Below are positions 7,385 through 16,441 of a stretch of 25,329 nucleotides of DNA, in pieces. The stretch comes from CAZHDB01 sp964531225. GTDB lineage: Archaea > Thermoproteota > Thermoprotei_A > Sulfolobales > Desulfurococcaceae. Made by a program: the position numbers and the translations under genes. Under the pieces are notes generated by a model, which searched no databases, was not told the DNA's origin, and worked only from the letters and a program-made list of their open reading frames with translations. Where the stretch lies: the NCBI GenBank assembly GCA_964531225.1, contig CAZHDB010000022.1:1-25329 (forward strand), read 5' to 3'. Each line of letters begins with the position of its first letter. Positions within the stretch are counted from its first letter, which is position 1.

Positions 7385-9058
7385 AATAATTCTATCCAAG
7401 CAATATCCATAGTTTTCTTTAACATATTCTAAGCTAATTTTATCATCAATAAGATCTCTCTTAATAGAGCTCTTATCCCTATCACACGGATCACCATAGC
7501 CTCCGCCACCAGGAGTGTTTATATAAACTATATCATTTCTCTTAAGAATAACCGTAGATTTAGAGCCAATGTGTATTATATTATTACCACGTATTATGTA
7601 GTGCTTACTTGGAGCACCAGGACCTCCACCAGCAAGTCCCCATGGCCTAAGCTTTTCCCTCTCGGAAAATACTGTTAAAACTACATCATCCTCAAGAATC
7701 TTAAATGCCCTGATAATACCAGCCCACCACGATGTCTACCAGGACCACAACTATCCCTTCTAAGTTCATAAGCTACGAATAGTATTGGATATTCTCTTTC
7801 AGCGATCTCTATTGGTGTATTAAGTGTATTAGTCATATTAGTATGAACGCCATCAATGCCATCAGAGAACGGTCTTGCACCACTACCGCATCCAATGGTC
7901 TCATAAAAAGCCCAGTTACGGCCTCCAAACAAGACATTTGTCATAGTACCACAAGATGCTGCAGGTACCTTATCAGGAAATGCCTTTGACAAAGCTAGAT
8001 GCACTACATCAACTATTCTCTGCGAAGTCTCTAGATTCCCACCAGCAACTGGTGCAGGAGGCATTGGATTTAAAATAGATCCCTTTGGAGCATTTATTGA
8101 TACAACTCTGTAAAATCCTTGATTCATAGGCATGTTGGGATCAATTATTGTTTTTAGAGCATAGGTTGTTGCAGCAACCGTTACACCATAAACAGCATTA
8201 AGTGGTTCTTTAACCTGCATACTGGAGCCAGAATAGTCAACTACGATATTATCTTCTTGAAGAATTATTCTAACATTTATCTTCAATAAACCATGTTTTC
8301 TAGATTCAAGATAGTCTGTAGCCATATATTCTCCAACTGCATTGTATTTACTAATTAGCTTTCCAAGAACACTCCTTGTGTATCTCTCAGTGTATCCTAT
8401 GATCTCATTATAAGACTTATATAGAACTTCAAGATTGTATTTAGATAATAATTCCATTAACCTGGTCTCGCCAGTCTTTAGAGAAGCAATTTGAGCCATT
8501 ATATCTCCTTTAAAATACTTAGGTGTTCTAACATTATCCATAATTTTTCTTAACAAATCTTTTCTAATGACATTCCTCTCGACAATCTTTATAGGCTCTA
8601 TTACAAAACCTTCCTCATAAAGGGACTCTGCATCGACACTAATACTACCTGGCACTTTACCTCCTATATCAACATGATGTGCCTTATTAACCATATAGGC
8701 AACTAATTTATCCTCATAAAAAACAGGTTTCAAGAGCATTACGTCATTTAAATGAGTACCGACTATATATGGATCATTAGATAAAACTATATCGCCTGCT
8801 TCTAAATTCATTTTATGTTCATTGATCCATGTAATAATGTTTTTAGCACCCACTACCATACTACCTAGATGAACGGGTATATGTTCAGCTTGAGCTACCA
8901 GATCACCTACTGGCGTTAATATTGCACATGAGAAATCAAGTCGATCTCTTATATTAGGGCTAAACGCCGTTCTTCTAAGAACAACGCCCATTTCCTCGGC
9001 AATATATATATATCAGTGCGTATCTTATTACTTCACTAACTATCTTCTCCAAGGTCAT
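7379..9058 (-). pseudogene. hyuB: N-methylhydantoinase B / acetone carboxylase-type subunit, two frameshifts
   Basis: HyuB pairs with HyuA in ATP-dependent hydantoinase, 5-oxoprolinase and related carboxylase complexes. Three reading frames must be joined to recover the protein. Frame 1 starts at ATG 9058, with GGAGGT at 9067-9072 and an 8-nt spacer, 4 nt after the hyuA stop, and reads MTLEKIVSEVIRYALIYI. The frame is lost in an AT-dinucleotide run (9001-9013), where two extra AT units relative to the family spacing would explain it. Frame 2 continues with AEEMGVVLRRTAFSP through PGRHRGG. The second shift is near 7719-7720, where one missing G in the CTGGT stretch would restore LGIIRAFKILEDD. 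Frame 3 runs through GLAGGGPGAPSKHYII and NTPGGGGYGDP to the TAG at 7379-7381. Repaired length is about 558 residues, normal for the family. Without repair the longest frame is 7681-8991 (436 residues). It could be a true pseudogene, a slippage-switched gene or sequencing error. Confidence 0.88.
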
Positions 9059-9062
9059 AGAT

Positions 9063-11111
9063 CTATACCTCCACTATGATAGCTCTAAATCCATTAATTA
9101 TCCCGTTAAACTCCGGTGGTATTAGAATAGTTGTATCAATACTTTCTATAATTGCCGGTCCATCAATATGTGCACCCGGATATAGTTTCTCCCAATGATA
9201 TATCGGTGTATTGACCCATCCCTTATCTTCAAAATAGACTTTTCTAAATAGATCTGGTCTCGGGATATAAGGTCTTTCCTTATATTTTCTGATTACCAGT
9301 GGCTTCTTTGTTATTCCATAAGCCGTTAACTTAGCCGCTACAACAATAACTTCTTCATCTTCATGTCTATAGCCATATTTAGCTTCATATACCTTATGGA
9401 ACAATTCGATGTTTTTACTAAAGGGCCTTACATAAGGTATTGATAATTCATATGCTTGCTTAGAATATCTCATATCTAATTGTCTAATAATCCTTATATC
9501 ATCTATCGAAAAACCTTCATTATATAGTGTATTTAAGGCTTTTTCTTCGAGTTCTCTAAAGATATCCTCTATAGTTTCATCATTAATTTCACTAACGTAT
9601 TTCATGACCCCCTTTCTATAATCATGCCTATAGTCAGTCAATAATAGCCCCAAAGCCGAAAAGACTCCGGGCATAGGAGGAACAATGGCCTTCTTTACCG
9701 ACAACTCCCTAGCAAGATGGGCTATGTGTAACGGCCCTGCACCTCCGAATCCAAATATAACGAATTCTCTTGGATCAAGGCCTCGCTCAATACTCACAAT
9801 TCTTAATGCTCTCGCCATTAACGTATTAACTATTCTTATAATCGATAAAGCAGTTTCTTCAATAGATATTCCAAGTTCTTTGGCAAGTTTATCAATAGCT
9901 TTTTCAGCAAGTTCTTTACATAATTTAATCTTACCACCAGCTAAAACTAGAGGTAGTCTACCCAGCACTAGATTAGCATCCGTAACAGTCGGTTCAACTC
10001 CTCCTCTGCCATAACATGCTGGTCCTGGCTCTGAGCCAGCACTTAATGGGCCCACTCTAAGAGCTCCTCCTGGATCGATCCATGCTATTGATCCTCCTCC
10101 AGCACTTACTTCAACAATATCTATGTGTTGTATTCTAATTGGATGCCCAGAACCCTTGATTAACCTACCCATATGGATTTCTCCACCTACTTCATACTCC
10201 TTAACAATTAATGGTTCTCCATCAATTATGGCTGATGATTTAGCTGTCGTACCACCCATATCTAGCGTAATCACCCTATTGAGGTTCATAATCTTGGAAA
10301 AATAAGCCGCGGCTATTGTACCAGCTGCAGGCCCACTTTCAATGAATGCAGCTGGTGTCTCTAGTGCATACTCTATTTTTGATACACCGCCACTACTTTT
10401 CATAACAAGTATTTTACCTTGAAAACCTCTCTTTAACAACTCTCTTCTTAATATACAGAGGTACTTTGCCAATACTGGCTTCAATAACGCGTTAACCACC
10501 GCTGTACTTGTTCTCTCATACTCCATAGGCTCTGGATCAACCACATGGCTTAAAACAACATCTGCTTCCGGACAATACATCTTTATAATCTTACTAGCTA
10601 TTTCCTCATGAACGGGGTTCATATAGCTATGTAGAAACGATATTATAAAGACATCGACTTTATTACAATATTCTCTGACAATATTCTCCAATTTCTTGAC
10701 ATCTAGCGGCTCTACTTCTTCTCCGAAAGCATTTATTCGACCTCTAATGCCGATTCTCATATTTCTTGAAATTAGAGGTTTAGGCTTATCGAAACTGAGA
10801 TCATAAAGTCTAGGCCTATTCTGTCTACCGATTTCAATAATATCCCTAAACCCTTCATTAGTAATTAGAAGCCCCTTCGGAAGCTCAAGTCCTTTCTGGC
10901 CAAAGAATATATTTGTACCAAGAGTAGAGGCATGGACAATTATATCCATATGATCAATAAGTAAACCCGAAGCCTCTAAAGCACTAATTACACTAAGCCA
11001 TGCCTCTCTAGGCTTAGTGGGAAACTTCAGATACAGCAATTCATTAGAAAGTTCATCAAAAATAACGAGATCAGTAAAAGTACCTCCTACATCAACACCA
11101 ACTCTAATCAA
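9063..11111 (-). CDS. hyuA: N-methylhydantoinase A / 5-oxoprolinase-type ATPase subunit
   Basis: HyuA provides the actin/hexokinase-like ATP-binding part of hydantoinase, 5-oxoprolinase and acetone or acetophenone carboxylase complexes. The N-terminal phosphate loop is VGVDVGGTFTDLVIFDE. The second phosphate site is ITLDMGGTTAKS, and GFGGAGPLHIAHLARE forms the adenosine-site region. The ESGPAAGTIAAA and SAGGGSIAWID motifs are also typical. The frame is open back to 11177, but the TTG at 11111 is the better start: it yields IRVGVDVGG directly at the N-terminus as in homologues, GGTGGG lies about 7 nt upstream, and a TATA box at 11145-11154 would lie inside the longer version. Length is then 682 residues, as expected. 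It heads an operon with the broken hyuB. The substrate (hydantoin, oxoproline or a ketone) cannot be told from sequence alone. Confidence 0.9.
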   Translation of the reverse strand: MIRVGVDVGGTFTDLVIFDELSNELLYLKFPTKPREAWLSVISALEASGLLIDHMDIIVHASTLGTNIFFGQKGLELPKGLLITNEGFRDIIEIGRQNRPRLYDLSFDKPKPLISRNMRIGIRGRINAFGEEVEPLDVKKLENIVREYCNKVDVFIISFLHSYMNPVHEEIASKIIKMYCPEADVVLSHVVDPEPMEYERTSTAVVNALLKPVLAKYLCILRRELLKRGFQGKILVMKSSGGVSKIEYALETPAAFIESGPAAGTIAAAYFSKIMNLNRVITLDMGGTTAKSSAIIDGEPLIVKEYEVGGEIHMGRLIKGSGHPIRIQHIDIVEVSAGGGSIAWIDPGGALRVGPLSAGSEPGPACYGRGGVEPTVTDANLVLGRLPLVLAGGKIKLCKELAEKAIDKLAKELGISIEETALSIIRIVNTLMARALRIVSIERGLDPREFVIFGFGGAGPLHIAHLARELSVKKAIVPPMPGVFSALGLLLTDYRHDYRKGVMKYVSEINDETIEDIFRELEEKALNTLYNEGFSIDDIRIIRQLDMRYSKQAYELSIPYVRPFSKNIELFHKVYEAKYGYRHEDEEVIVVAAKLTAYGITKKPLVIRKYKERPYIPRPDLFRKVYFEDKGWVNTPIYHWEKLYPGAHIDGPAIIESIDTTILIPPEFNGIINGFRAIIVEV

Positions 11112-11144
11112 TACAAACCCACCAAAACTAGCTGGATACAATAG

Positions 11145-11154
11145 TAAATTTAAA
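11145..11154 (-). promoter_or_regulatory. TATA box for hyuA-hyuB
   Basis: TAAATTTAAA (TTTAAATTTA on the minus strand) predicts a start point near 11123, just ahead of the GGTGGG motif and the TTG start at 11111. Its position decides the hyuA start. Confidence 0.5.
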
Positions 11155-11248
11155 TGGAAACACCAAAACAAACCCAAATAGAAAAACTAGGAATAATCAT
11201 TAGAATAAAAAATATAATCTGCTTGAAATGAAGATTAACTAAATAGAA

Positions 11249-11390
11249 GCCGCCGTAGCTCAGCGGGTGGAATCTCCGTAACTCTGTATAAATAAGGGTT
11301 ACGGAGGCATCAAGCGCCGCCCTGGTATAAACTGTTGAAACAATGTTTACAGAAAGGCGGAGGTCCCGGGTTCAAATCCCGGCGGCGGCT
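11249..11390 (+). tRNA. tRNA-Thr (anticodon GGT) with two introns
   Basis: The acceptor stem is GCCGCCG/CGGCGGC with T at the discriminator position, as is usual for archaeal tRNA-Thr. The T-arm is CCGGG-TTCAAAT-CCCGG, and the anticodon stem is CCGCC/GGCGG with C32 T33 and anticodon GGT at 11324-11326. The canonical intron after position 37 is 11328-11354 (27 nt): a TAAAC/GTTTA helix, CTG pairing with CAG, and an AAA bulge at the 3' site. A second intron of 42 nt interrupts the D-stem at 11271-11312 (or 11272-11313; the ends share an A). It carries the 9-bp helix CTCCGTAAC/GTTACGGAG, and removal restores GCTC/GAGC. The spliced tRNA is 73 nt. A TATA-like AATATAAT lies at 11211-11218. Confidence 0.93.
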
Positions 11391-11555
11391 TTACTTTTTC
11401 TGAACAACTATATTCCATACTTGGTTTACCATGTGGAAAATGAGTAAAATTCGTATTTTAGCTGTTTATCTTCCAGGTTCCTACTATTTTTCTTTCCAAG
11501 CCTTATATTACAATCGTAATAATACTATTTTAGCCACAAGGTATTTTATATCAAG
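11391..11555. other. Gap between tRNA-Thr and the alcohol dehydrogenase gene
   Basis: The T-rich run right after the tRNA (TTACTTTTTC) probably terminates it. The rest is AT-rich leader for the next gene. No further RNA gene or open frame is visible. Confidence 0.4.
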
Positions 11556-12716
11556 ATGGTGAGTCTTGTGAAGAGTTTTTCATTAAGATATGGTCGTACT
11601 AAACTCTATTTTGGATTAGGAGCTATAGACAAGCTAGCCAAGTATGTTAAATCCCATGACAATATAGCAATTGTTACTGGCAAAAGATCCGCCAAATTAA
11701 GTGGTGCGCTTGATGACTTATTGAAAATACTAGGTAATTACAATTCATTGTACAAGGTCTATGATATGGTGACTCCTAACCCCTGGGCTAGTCAAGCGGA
11801 TGAACTGGCTAAATTGTTTATTGAAGAGAAACACGATGCTGTTATCGCTATTGGAGGTGGAAGCGTTATTGATACTGCTAAGGTTGCTTCAGTAATTGCC
11901 TTATCTGGCGGTAAAGCTGTCGATTATTTGTATAGAAGGATAAAGCCAGATAAAATGCTCCCACTATACGCTATTAACTTAACCCATGGCACGGGTACAG
12001 AAGTTGATAGATATGCAGTATTAACTATTAATGAAAATAAAGAGAAAAGAGGTATATCTATACGTTACACTGATATAAGTATAGATGATCCAAGATATAC
12101 CTTGTCCTTACCAAGAGACCAAACGTTATATACTACGCTTGACTCATTCTATCATTCTTACGAGGCAGTTACCTCGATCGACTCTACACCCTTCAGCGAT
12201 CACTTGGGAGCACATGCAGTAAGCTTAATTAATAAATGGTTAGAGAAGGCATTAGATAAACCGAGAGATATAGAGGCAAGATACTGGCTCCTTTATGCAT
12301 CTATGATTGCGGGAATATCTATTGACATGTCTTCAACACATATAATCCACGCACTAGAACACGTACTAAGCGGTCTAAATCCCAGACTCCCCCACGGCTG
12401 CGGATTAGCCATTATAGGTCCTCATCTTATAAAGTATATTCATAAAGCTGTTCCAGAAGCTTCAGCTTATGTTCTAAAGAAAATAGATCCATTAATAAAA
12501 CCTCTAGCTGAACATAGCAATTATGCATCAAAAGCAGTTATAAAATTCCAAGAAAGACATGGATTTAATAAAAAATTAAGTGATTACGGATTTAGCGAGG
12601 ATGACTTAAATGATATAATTAAAATGCTGTTCAATGGACTTAAGTACTTGACAGAGTCTACTCCATTTAATATAACAGAGGATCTTATTAGAGAAGTTAT
12701 TATGGAATCACTATGA
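11556..12716 (+). CDS. Iron-containing (type III) alcohol dehydrogenase
   Basis: These NAD(P)H enzymes interconvert alcohols and aldehydes using one Fe2+ or Zn2+. The nucleotide-binding loop GGGSVIDTAK is at 100-109, and THGTGTEVDRYAV follows at 143-155. The metal ligands are visible: Asp196, His200 (DSFYH), a His in the THIIHALEH stretch (about 265) and His280 (PHGCG). At 386 residues the length is typical. Possible starts are ATG 11556 and GTG 11568, the latter preceded by GGTGAG. It converges on the radical SAM gene with no base between the stop codons. Hyperthermophiles use such enzymes to dispose of aldehydes and excess reductant from peptide or sugar fermentation, which would fit the AOR gene at the end of the window, but the substrate is not evident. 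Confidence 0.9.
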   Translation: MVSLVKSFSLRYGRTKLYFGLGAIDKLAKYVKSHDNIAIVTGKRSAKLSGALDDLLKILGNYNSLYKVYDMVTPNPWASQADELAKLFIEEKHDAVIAIGGGSVIDTAKVASVIALSGGKAVDYLYRRIKPDKMLPLYAINLTHGTGTEVDRYAVLTINENKEKRGISIRYTDISIDDPRYTLSLPRDQTLYTTLDSFYHSYEAVTSIDSTPFSDHLGAHAVSLINKWLEKALDKPRDIEARYWLLYASMIAGISIDMSSTHIIHALEHVLSGLNPRLPHGCGLAIIGPHLIKYIHKAVPEASAYVLKKIDPLIKPLAEHSNYASKAVIKFQERHGFNKKLSDYGFSEDDLNDIIKMLFNGLKYLTESTPFNITEDLIREVIMESL

Positions 12717-13838
12717 TTATCGTACACGAGTACATATTCGAAATCTATATTTAACTAATTCACTAAACAGATATTTTTCGAGTTTATCACCGCCTAATAG
12801 GGATAACTCCATAACTCCTTTCCTAATCTTAATGCCTAAGATTTTTATGCCAAACGCCTTAGCTAGACTAAATATAGACTCTTCATCGATTACAGGAGGC
12901 TTTAATCCTTTAACAATTATATTCTTTGAAACCATTTTCCAGCATACATAACCATGTGTATATGTATTTGCCATACAAGCTTCCGTAAATGGTATCAGGC
13001 CTAGTTTCTTAGCATAATTAAGAACTATTTTCTTTAGATCACTACTCATGATCGTTATTTGCTCATTACCTTTGGGCTGTCTAGGTAAACGCTTAACAAT
13101 TTCATCAATCGGTACACCTATACTTTTTAAGCGAGATAGTATCAGTTTTGTAACCCTTAACGTCCCTGCTACAATCCCTACAGCACCAGATTTAAAAGCC
13201 TTTTTAATGACCTCTTGATACTCATACTCTACGATTCCAGGTATAAGCGGTCTATAGAAGAGGATTGGCTTAAGTCCAGCTTTAGATAGATTTTTAATAG
13301 TTTCAAATCTCTCCTCAGGTGATGGCGCATAGGGTTCTAATTTAGAAGCATAATCAAGAGATATGATTGTTACTAACGGACTAATTCCTGGATCTAATTC
13401 CTTAAGTCTATATGCATCCTCTTCGGTCAAGTACATTTTTGTTGAGAATTGTATAAAGTTGCCTAAGTATTTAGACAGTGCCTCTATGTAGTTAAATGTT
13501 TTCTCCTTGGTTATTGGATGAAAAGGTTCTGTCACAGAGCCTATAGCTATGAGTGTGCCGTATTTTCCGGGTAGAAAGTATGGATTTGAAAGTAATGCAT
13601 ATACTAACTCTATACCATTTAACGGATAAGGTTTAATATACCATTTGAAGCCCATGTCCTCAATATAACAGTATAGACATCTAAGACTGCATCCAATGCC
13701 AGTGTGGATTGTTATACCGCATGGTCTTGGCTTTCTCCTAGCATGATGATCCTTTAATGCACGTCTTCTCTGAGCACTACTCATCAGCTTCTCTATCTTT
13801 TCCTTAATTTCATTCTTATAAGCAATAATATCTAACAT
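12717..13838 (-). CDS. Radical SAM protein, SplB-like
   Basis: Radical SAM enzymes cleave S-adenosylmethionine at a 4Fe-4S cluster held by CX3CX2C. Here it is GIGCSLRCLYCYIED, with Cys50, Cys54 and Cys57. The context TIHTGIGCSLRCLYCY followed by TLIAIGSVTEPFHPITKE matches the COG1533 (spore photoproduct lyase-like) group, which is widespread in archaea and of unknown function. A C-terminal part of about 150 residues includes two more cysteines (EACMANTYTHGYVCWK), possibly metal-binding. The ATG at 13838 follows GGTGA with a 7-nt spacer. It is divergent from deoC and its stop abuts that of the alcohol dehydrogenase. Radical SAM membership is certain; a DNA repair role is not implied. Confidence 0.87.
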   Translation of the reverse strand: MLDIIAYKNEIKEKIEKLMSSAQRRRALKDHHARRKPRPCGITIHTGIGCSLRCLYCYIEDMGFKWYIKPYPLNGIELVYALLSNPYFLPGKYGTLIAIGSVTEPFHPITKEKTFNYIEALSKYLGNFIQFSTKMYLTEEDAYRLKELDPGISPLVTIISLDYASKLEPYAPSPEERFETIKNLSKAGLKPILFYRPLIPGIVEYEYQEVIKKAFKSGAVGIVAGTLRVTKLILSRLKSIGVPIDEIVKRLPRQPKGNEQITIMSSDLKKIVLNYAKKLGLIPFTEACMANTYTHGYVCWKMVSKNIIVKGLKPPVIDEESIFSLAKAFGIKILGIKIRKGVMELSLLGGDKLEKYLFSELVKYRFRICTRVR

Positions 13839-13920
13839 TAGTTGTTCACCACAACATGTATCTTTGTTTAAATAATCTACTAATTTATTTTAATTAGGAA
13901 TGTTATGTTCCTTGTTGATG

Positions 13921-13930
13921 AAGTATATAT
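13921..13930 (+). promoter_or_regulatory. TATA box for deoC
   Basis: AAGTATATAT centred at 13926 predicts a start point near 13952, directly before the AGGTGG motif ahead of deoC. Confidence 0.5.
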
Positions 13931-13959
13931 TCTAATACGATATATTCCTACATAGGTGG

Positions 13960-14673
13960 ATGACTGTGGTTGATATAGATGAGCTTATTAATAAAATAAC
14001 TGTTAGAGAGCTAGCATCAAAAATCGATCATACTCTGCTTAAGCCCCATGCAACATATAGTGATCTCGGGAAGTACATAGATGATGTTAGAGAATATGGA
14101 TTTGCCTGCCTCATGATACCATCGTCCCTTATACCTAAAGCTAAGGAAATTGCTGGAAATACAATTAAATTAGCAACAGTTGTTGGATTTCCCCTAGGTA
14201 ATTGTTCGACAAGTACAAAAATTCATGAAGCAAGAGTAGCTATAGAGTATGGAGCTAAAGAAATAGATATGGTTATGAATATAAACTTTTTCAAATCCGG
14301 TGATTATAGTAAGGTCCTAGAAGATATGAAAAAAGTTGTTCATGAGTCAAAGAAGCATGGGGCAGAAATCGTTAAAGTAATAATAGAGACAGGGCTTTTA
14401 AGTGATGAAGAAAAGATCAAAGCTACAGAACTAGTTATAGAATCGGGTGCTGATTATGTTAAGACAAGCACAGGCTTTTTAGCAGGAGGCGCAACCATAC
14501 ACGATGTTAAATTACTATACAATACAAGCAAAGGTAAAATCAAGGTAAAGGCTGCAGGAGGAATTAGACACGCTTTAGACGCCATAGCCATGATATTGGC
14601 TGGCGCCTCTAGAATAGGTACTAGTACAGGCGATAAGATCATAGAAGAATTTATAGTCACTAAAGGAAAATAG
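13960..14673 (+). CDS. deoC: Deoxyribose-phosphate aldolase
   Basis: DeoC reversibly splits 2-deoxyribose-5-phosphate into glyceraldehyde-3-phosphate and acetaldehyde, a cytoplasmic step of deoxynucleoside breakdown. The class I aldolase residues are visible: Lys168 in ADYVKTSTGF forms the Schiff base, with Asp103 in EIDMVMN and Lys198 in KVKAAGGIR as partners. SKIDHTLLKPHAT begins the TIM barrel. Its 237 residues agree with archaeal DeoC. The start is ATG 13960 or, better for a ribosome site, GTG 13966, which puts GGTGG (13955-13959) 6 nt upstream. It stands alone and converges with the next gene (1-nt gap). Acetaldehyde from this reaction is a plausible substrate for the nearby alcohol dehydrogenase, but they are not co-transcribed. 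Confidence 0.95.
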   Translation: MTVVDIDELINKITVRELASKIDHTLLKPHATYSDLGKYIDDVREYGFACLMIPSSLIPKAKEIAGNTIKLATVVGFPLGNCSTSTKIHEARVAIEYGAKEIDMVMNINFFKSGDYSKVLEDMKKVVHESKKHGAEIVKVIIETGLLSDEEKIKATELVIESGADYVKTSTGFLAGGATIHDVKLLYNTSKGKIKVKAAGGIRHALDAIAMILAGASRIGTSTGDKIIEEFIVTKGK

Positions 14674-14674
14674 G

Positions 14675-15463
14675 TTAATGCCTTTTTACTCTAAAGGTAC
14701 ACGAAGTTTCATCAAACTTACCTAAATCTAGATCTAGATCGAGTAATTCATTAAATAGTTCAAGGTAAATTAAACACATATTTTTATCTATTCTGGGATC
14801 ATTAACCTCTAATTTCAAGTTATTTTTAGTTACCCTAACCCCTACTACATCACCTAGGCCAAGAACCCGTACAATTTCAATAACGACGTCAAGGTCTAAT
14901 TTTTCCTTAGCTATATATGACTTAATATTCCTTGCAAGATCCTTGATTAGGTCCTTTAATATACTAAATTCCAACTTAGTGACAAAATCTCTTAGAATAG
15001 TTCTTGGTATAATAATAGCTTTATCTCCCATAATACTAGGCGGAAATAACCAATGGTTTGCAAAGAAGTTGCTTAATGACTTTACCGGCCCATGTATTTC
15101 AATAAATTCAACTCCATCTACATCTGCAAATTTTTTAACGATCTTCCATAGTTTTTCTTCATTAATAACATGTAATAGGAATACTCCAGTAGAAGGTTCT
15201 TCCGATGAAAAAATATATGATTCTATTAAATAAGGTTCACTAATAGATAAAATATTGTTAAAGATCTCTTTTAAACTATTTCTACGCCCAACGACACGTA
15301 ATCCATATACTTTTCCCTCATCGATAATCTTGATTGGATTAAGTTCTATGGATGGGACCCCATATATTTCTACACCTCTTGCTCCACGTTCTATAATAGT
15401 ATGTTCAGCGATAATGGATCTAATACGATCTATTAAACTAGGCCTAACCTCCATCTCACTCAT
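14675..15463 (-). CDS. Protein of unknown function
   Basis: About 262 residues, apparently soluble and alpha/beta. Recognisable stretches are IERGARGVEIYGVPSIELNPIK, VDGVEFIEIHGPVKSLSNFF and a C-terminal DLDLDLGKFDETSCTF. I do not recognise the family. The frame is open to 15556 and the extended form would begin with a hydrophobic, signal-like segment, but that is probably an artefact. The ATG at 15463 has AGGGG (15471-15475) with a 7-nt spacer, and a TATA box at 15491-15500 would lie inside the longer version. It is divergent from nadE and ends 1 nt from deoC. No functional prediction is made. Confidence 0.75.
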   Translation of the reverse strand: MSEMEVRPSLIDRIRSIIAEHTIIERGARGVEIYGVPSIELNPIKIIDEGKVYGLRVVGRRNSLKEIFNNILSISEPYLIESYIFSSEEPSTGVFLLHVINEEKLWKIVKKFADVDGVEFIEIHGPVKSLSNFFANHWLFPPSIMGDKAIIIPRTILRDFVTKLEFSILKDLIKDLARNIKSYIAKEKLDLDVVIEIVRVLGLGDVVGVRVTKNNLKLEVNDPRIDKNMCLIYLELFNELLDLDLDLGKFDETSCTFRVKRH

Positions 15464-15490
15464 TAAATATCCCCTAGCCATACTAACAAT

Positions 15491-15500
15491 ATGTATATAG
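15491..15500 (-). promoter_or_regulatory. TATA box deciding the start of the unknown gene
   Basis: On the minus strand the site reads CTATATACAT; a start point about 26 nt downstream falls near 15470, next to AGGGG and the ATG at 15463. Confidence 0.5.
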
Positions 15501-15603
15501 ACACCGATAAACATACCTATTGAGTAGACAAGGAATAAAACTGAATGGACTCTCATAGAATAGAGAACATACTCTTTGTCGAAAACCTTTATAGGTGTTC
15601 ATT

Positions 15604-16434
15604 ATGGGAATAACGCTATCAGATTTAATTAACCTTGATTACGGTTTGGTGTCATCGGTAATAATTGATTTCTTAAGAAAATTCTTGAAGCAGACAGGGG
15701 CCGATGGCTATGTTATAGGATTAAGTGGAGGAGTGGATTCATCAACTGCTTTAGCTTTAGCTGTTAAAGCCGTTGGTAGGGAACATTTACATGTTTTAGT
15801 AATGCCTGATGAAACAACTACGCCTGAGGAAGATGTTTCTGATGCTATATACTTGCTTAATAAATACAATTTAAACCATACCATCATATACATAAATAAT
15901 ATATTAGACGGATATAGAAAAGAACTTCCATTCTTTAATGAAGAACATAAGATAGCAACTGGCAACCTTAGAGCGAGAATTAGAATGAACATATTATATT
16001 ATTACGCTAATCTCAAAAATTACTTGGTACTTGGAGCTAGCGATCGTAGTGAAATACTTATTGGATACTTCACTAAGTATGGAGATGGAGGAGTAGATCT
16101 ATTACCTTTAGCTTCACTTTATAAGACCCAAGTTAGGTACTTAGCAAGGCATTTAGGTATACCAGAGCGCATAGCATTTAAACCTAGTAGCCCTAGGCTG
16201 TGGAAAGGCCATATGGCTGAGGATGAATTGGGGATGAAGTATGAGGAAATAGATTTGATATTGTATGCTTTATTCGATCTTAAACTTGGTGTTGAAGAAG
16301 TTAGTAAGGAAACAGGTTTGCCTATAGAAAAAGTATTGAAAGTACTTGAAATGCATAGGAAAAGCAGACATAAGAGAAGACTACCTACTATAGTTACATT
16401 ACCATGGATACACAATCCTATAAGAGAGATATAA
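15604..16434 (+). CDS. nadE: NH3-dependent NAD+ synthetase
   Basis: NadE performs the last step of NAD+ synthesis, amidating nicotinic acid adenine dinucleotide with ammonia and ATP. The PP-loop GLSGGVDSSTALALAVKA is near the N-terminus. DETTTPEEDVSDAIYL, GNLRARIRMNILYYYAN and LGASDRSEILIGYFTKYGDGGVDLLPLASLYKTQV are the ATP- and substrate-binding signatures. There is no glutaminase domain, so it uses free ammonia. The frame begins with GTG 15595, but ATG 15604 has AGGTG (15593-15597) 6 nt upstream, giving 276 residues, typical of archaeal NadE. It converges with the next gene (7-nt gap). Confidence 0.95.
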   Translation: MGITLSDLINLDYGLVSSVIIDFLRKFLKQTGADGYVIGLSGGVDSSTALALAVKAVGREHLHVLVMPDETTTPEEDVSDAIYLLNKYNLNHTIIYINNILDGYRKELPFFNEEHKIATGNLRARIRMNILYYYANLKNYLVLGASDRSEILIGYFTKYGDGGVDLLPLASLYKTQVRYLARHLGIPERIAFKPSSPRLWKGHMAEDELGMKYEEIDLILYALFDLKLGVEEVSKETGLPIEKVLKVLEMHRKSRHKRRLPTIVTLPWIHNPIREI

Positions 16435-16441
16435 TTATTAC

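Noticed and set aside
11112..11177. N-terminal extension of HyuA by 22 residues
   Set aside because: It would contain the TATA box and ribosome site of the gene itself, and homologues begin at the phosphate loop.
13913..13920. TTGATGA ahead of deoC as a possible box C
   Set aside because: No CTGA follows within sRNA range and the site lies next to the deoC TATA box.
15464..15556. Signal-peptide-like N-terminus on the unknown 262-residue protein
   Set aside because: The hydrophobic stretch is translated promoter DNA; TATA (15491-15500) and AGGGG point to the ATG at 15463.
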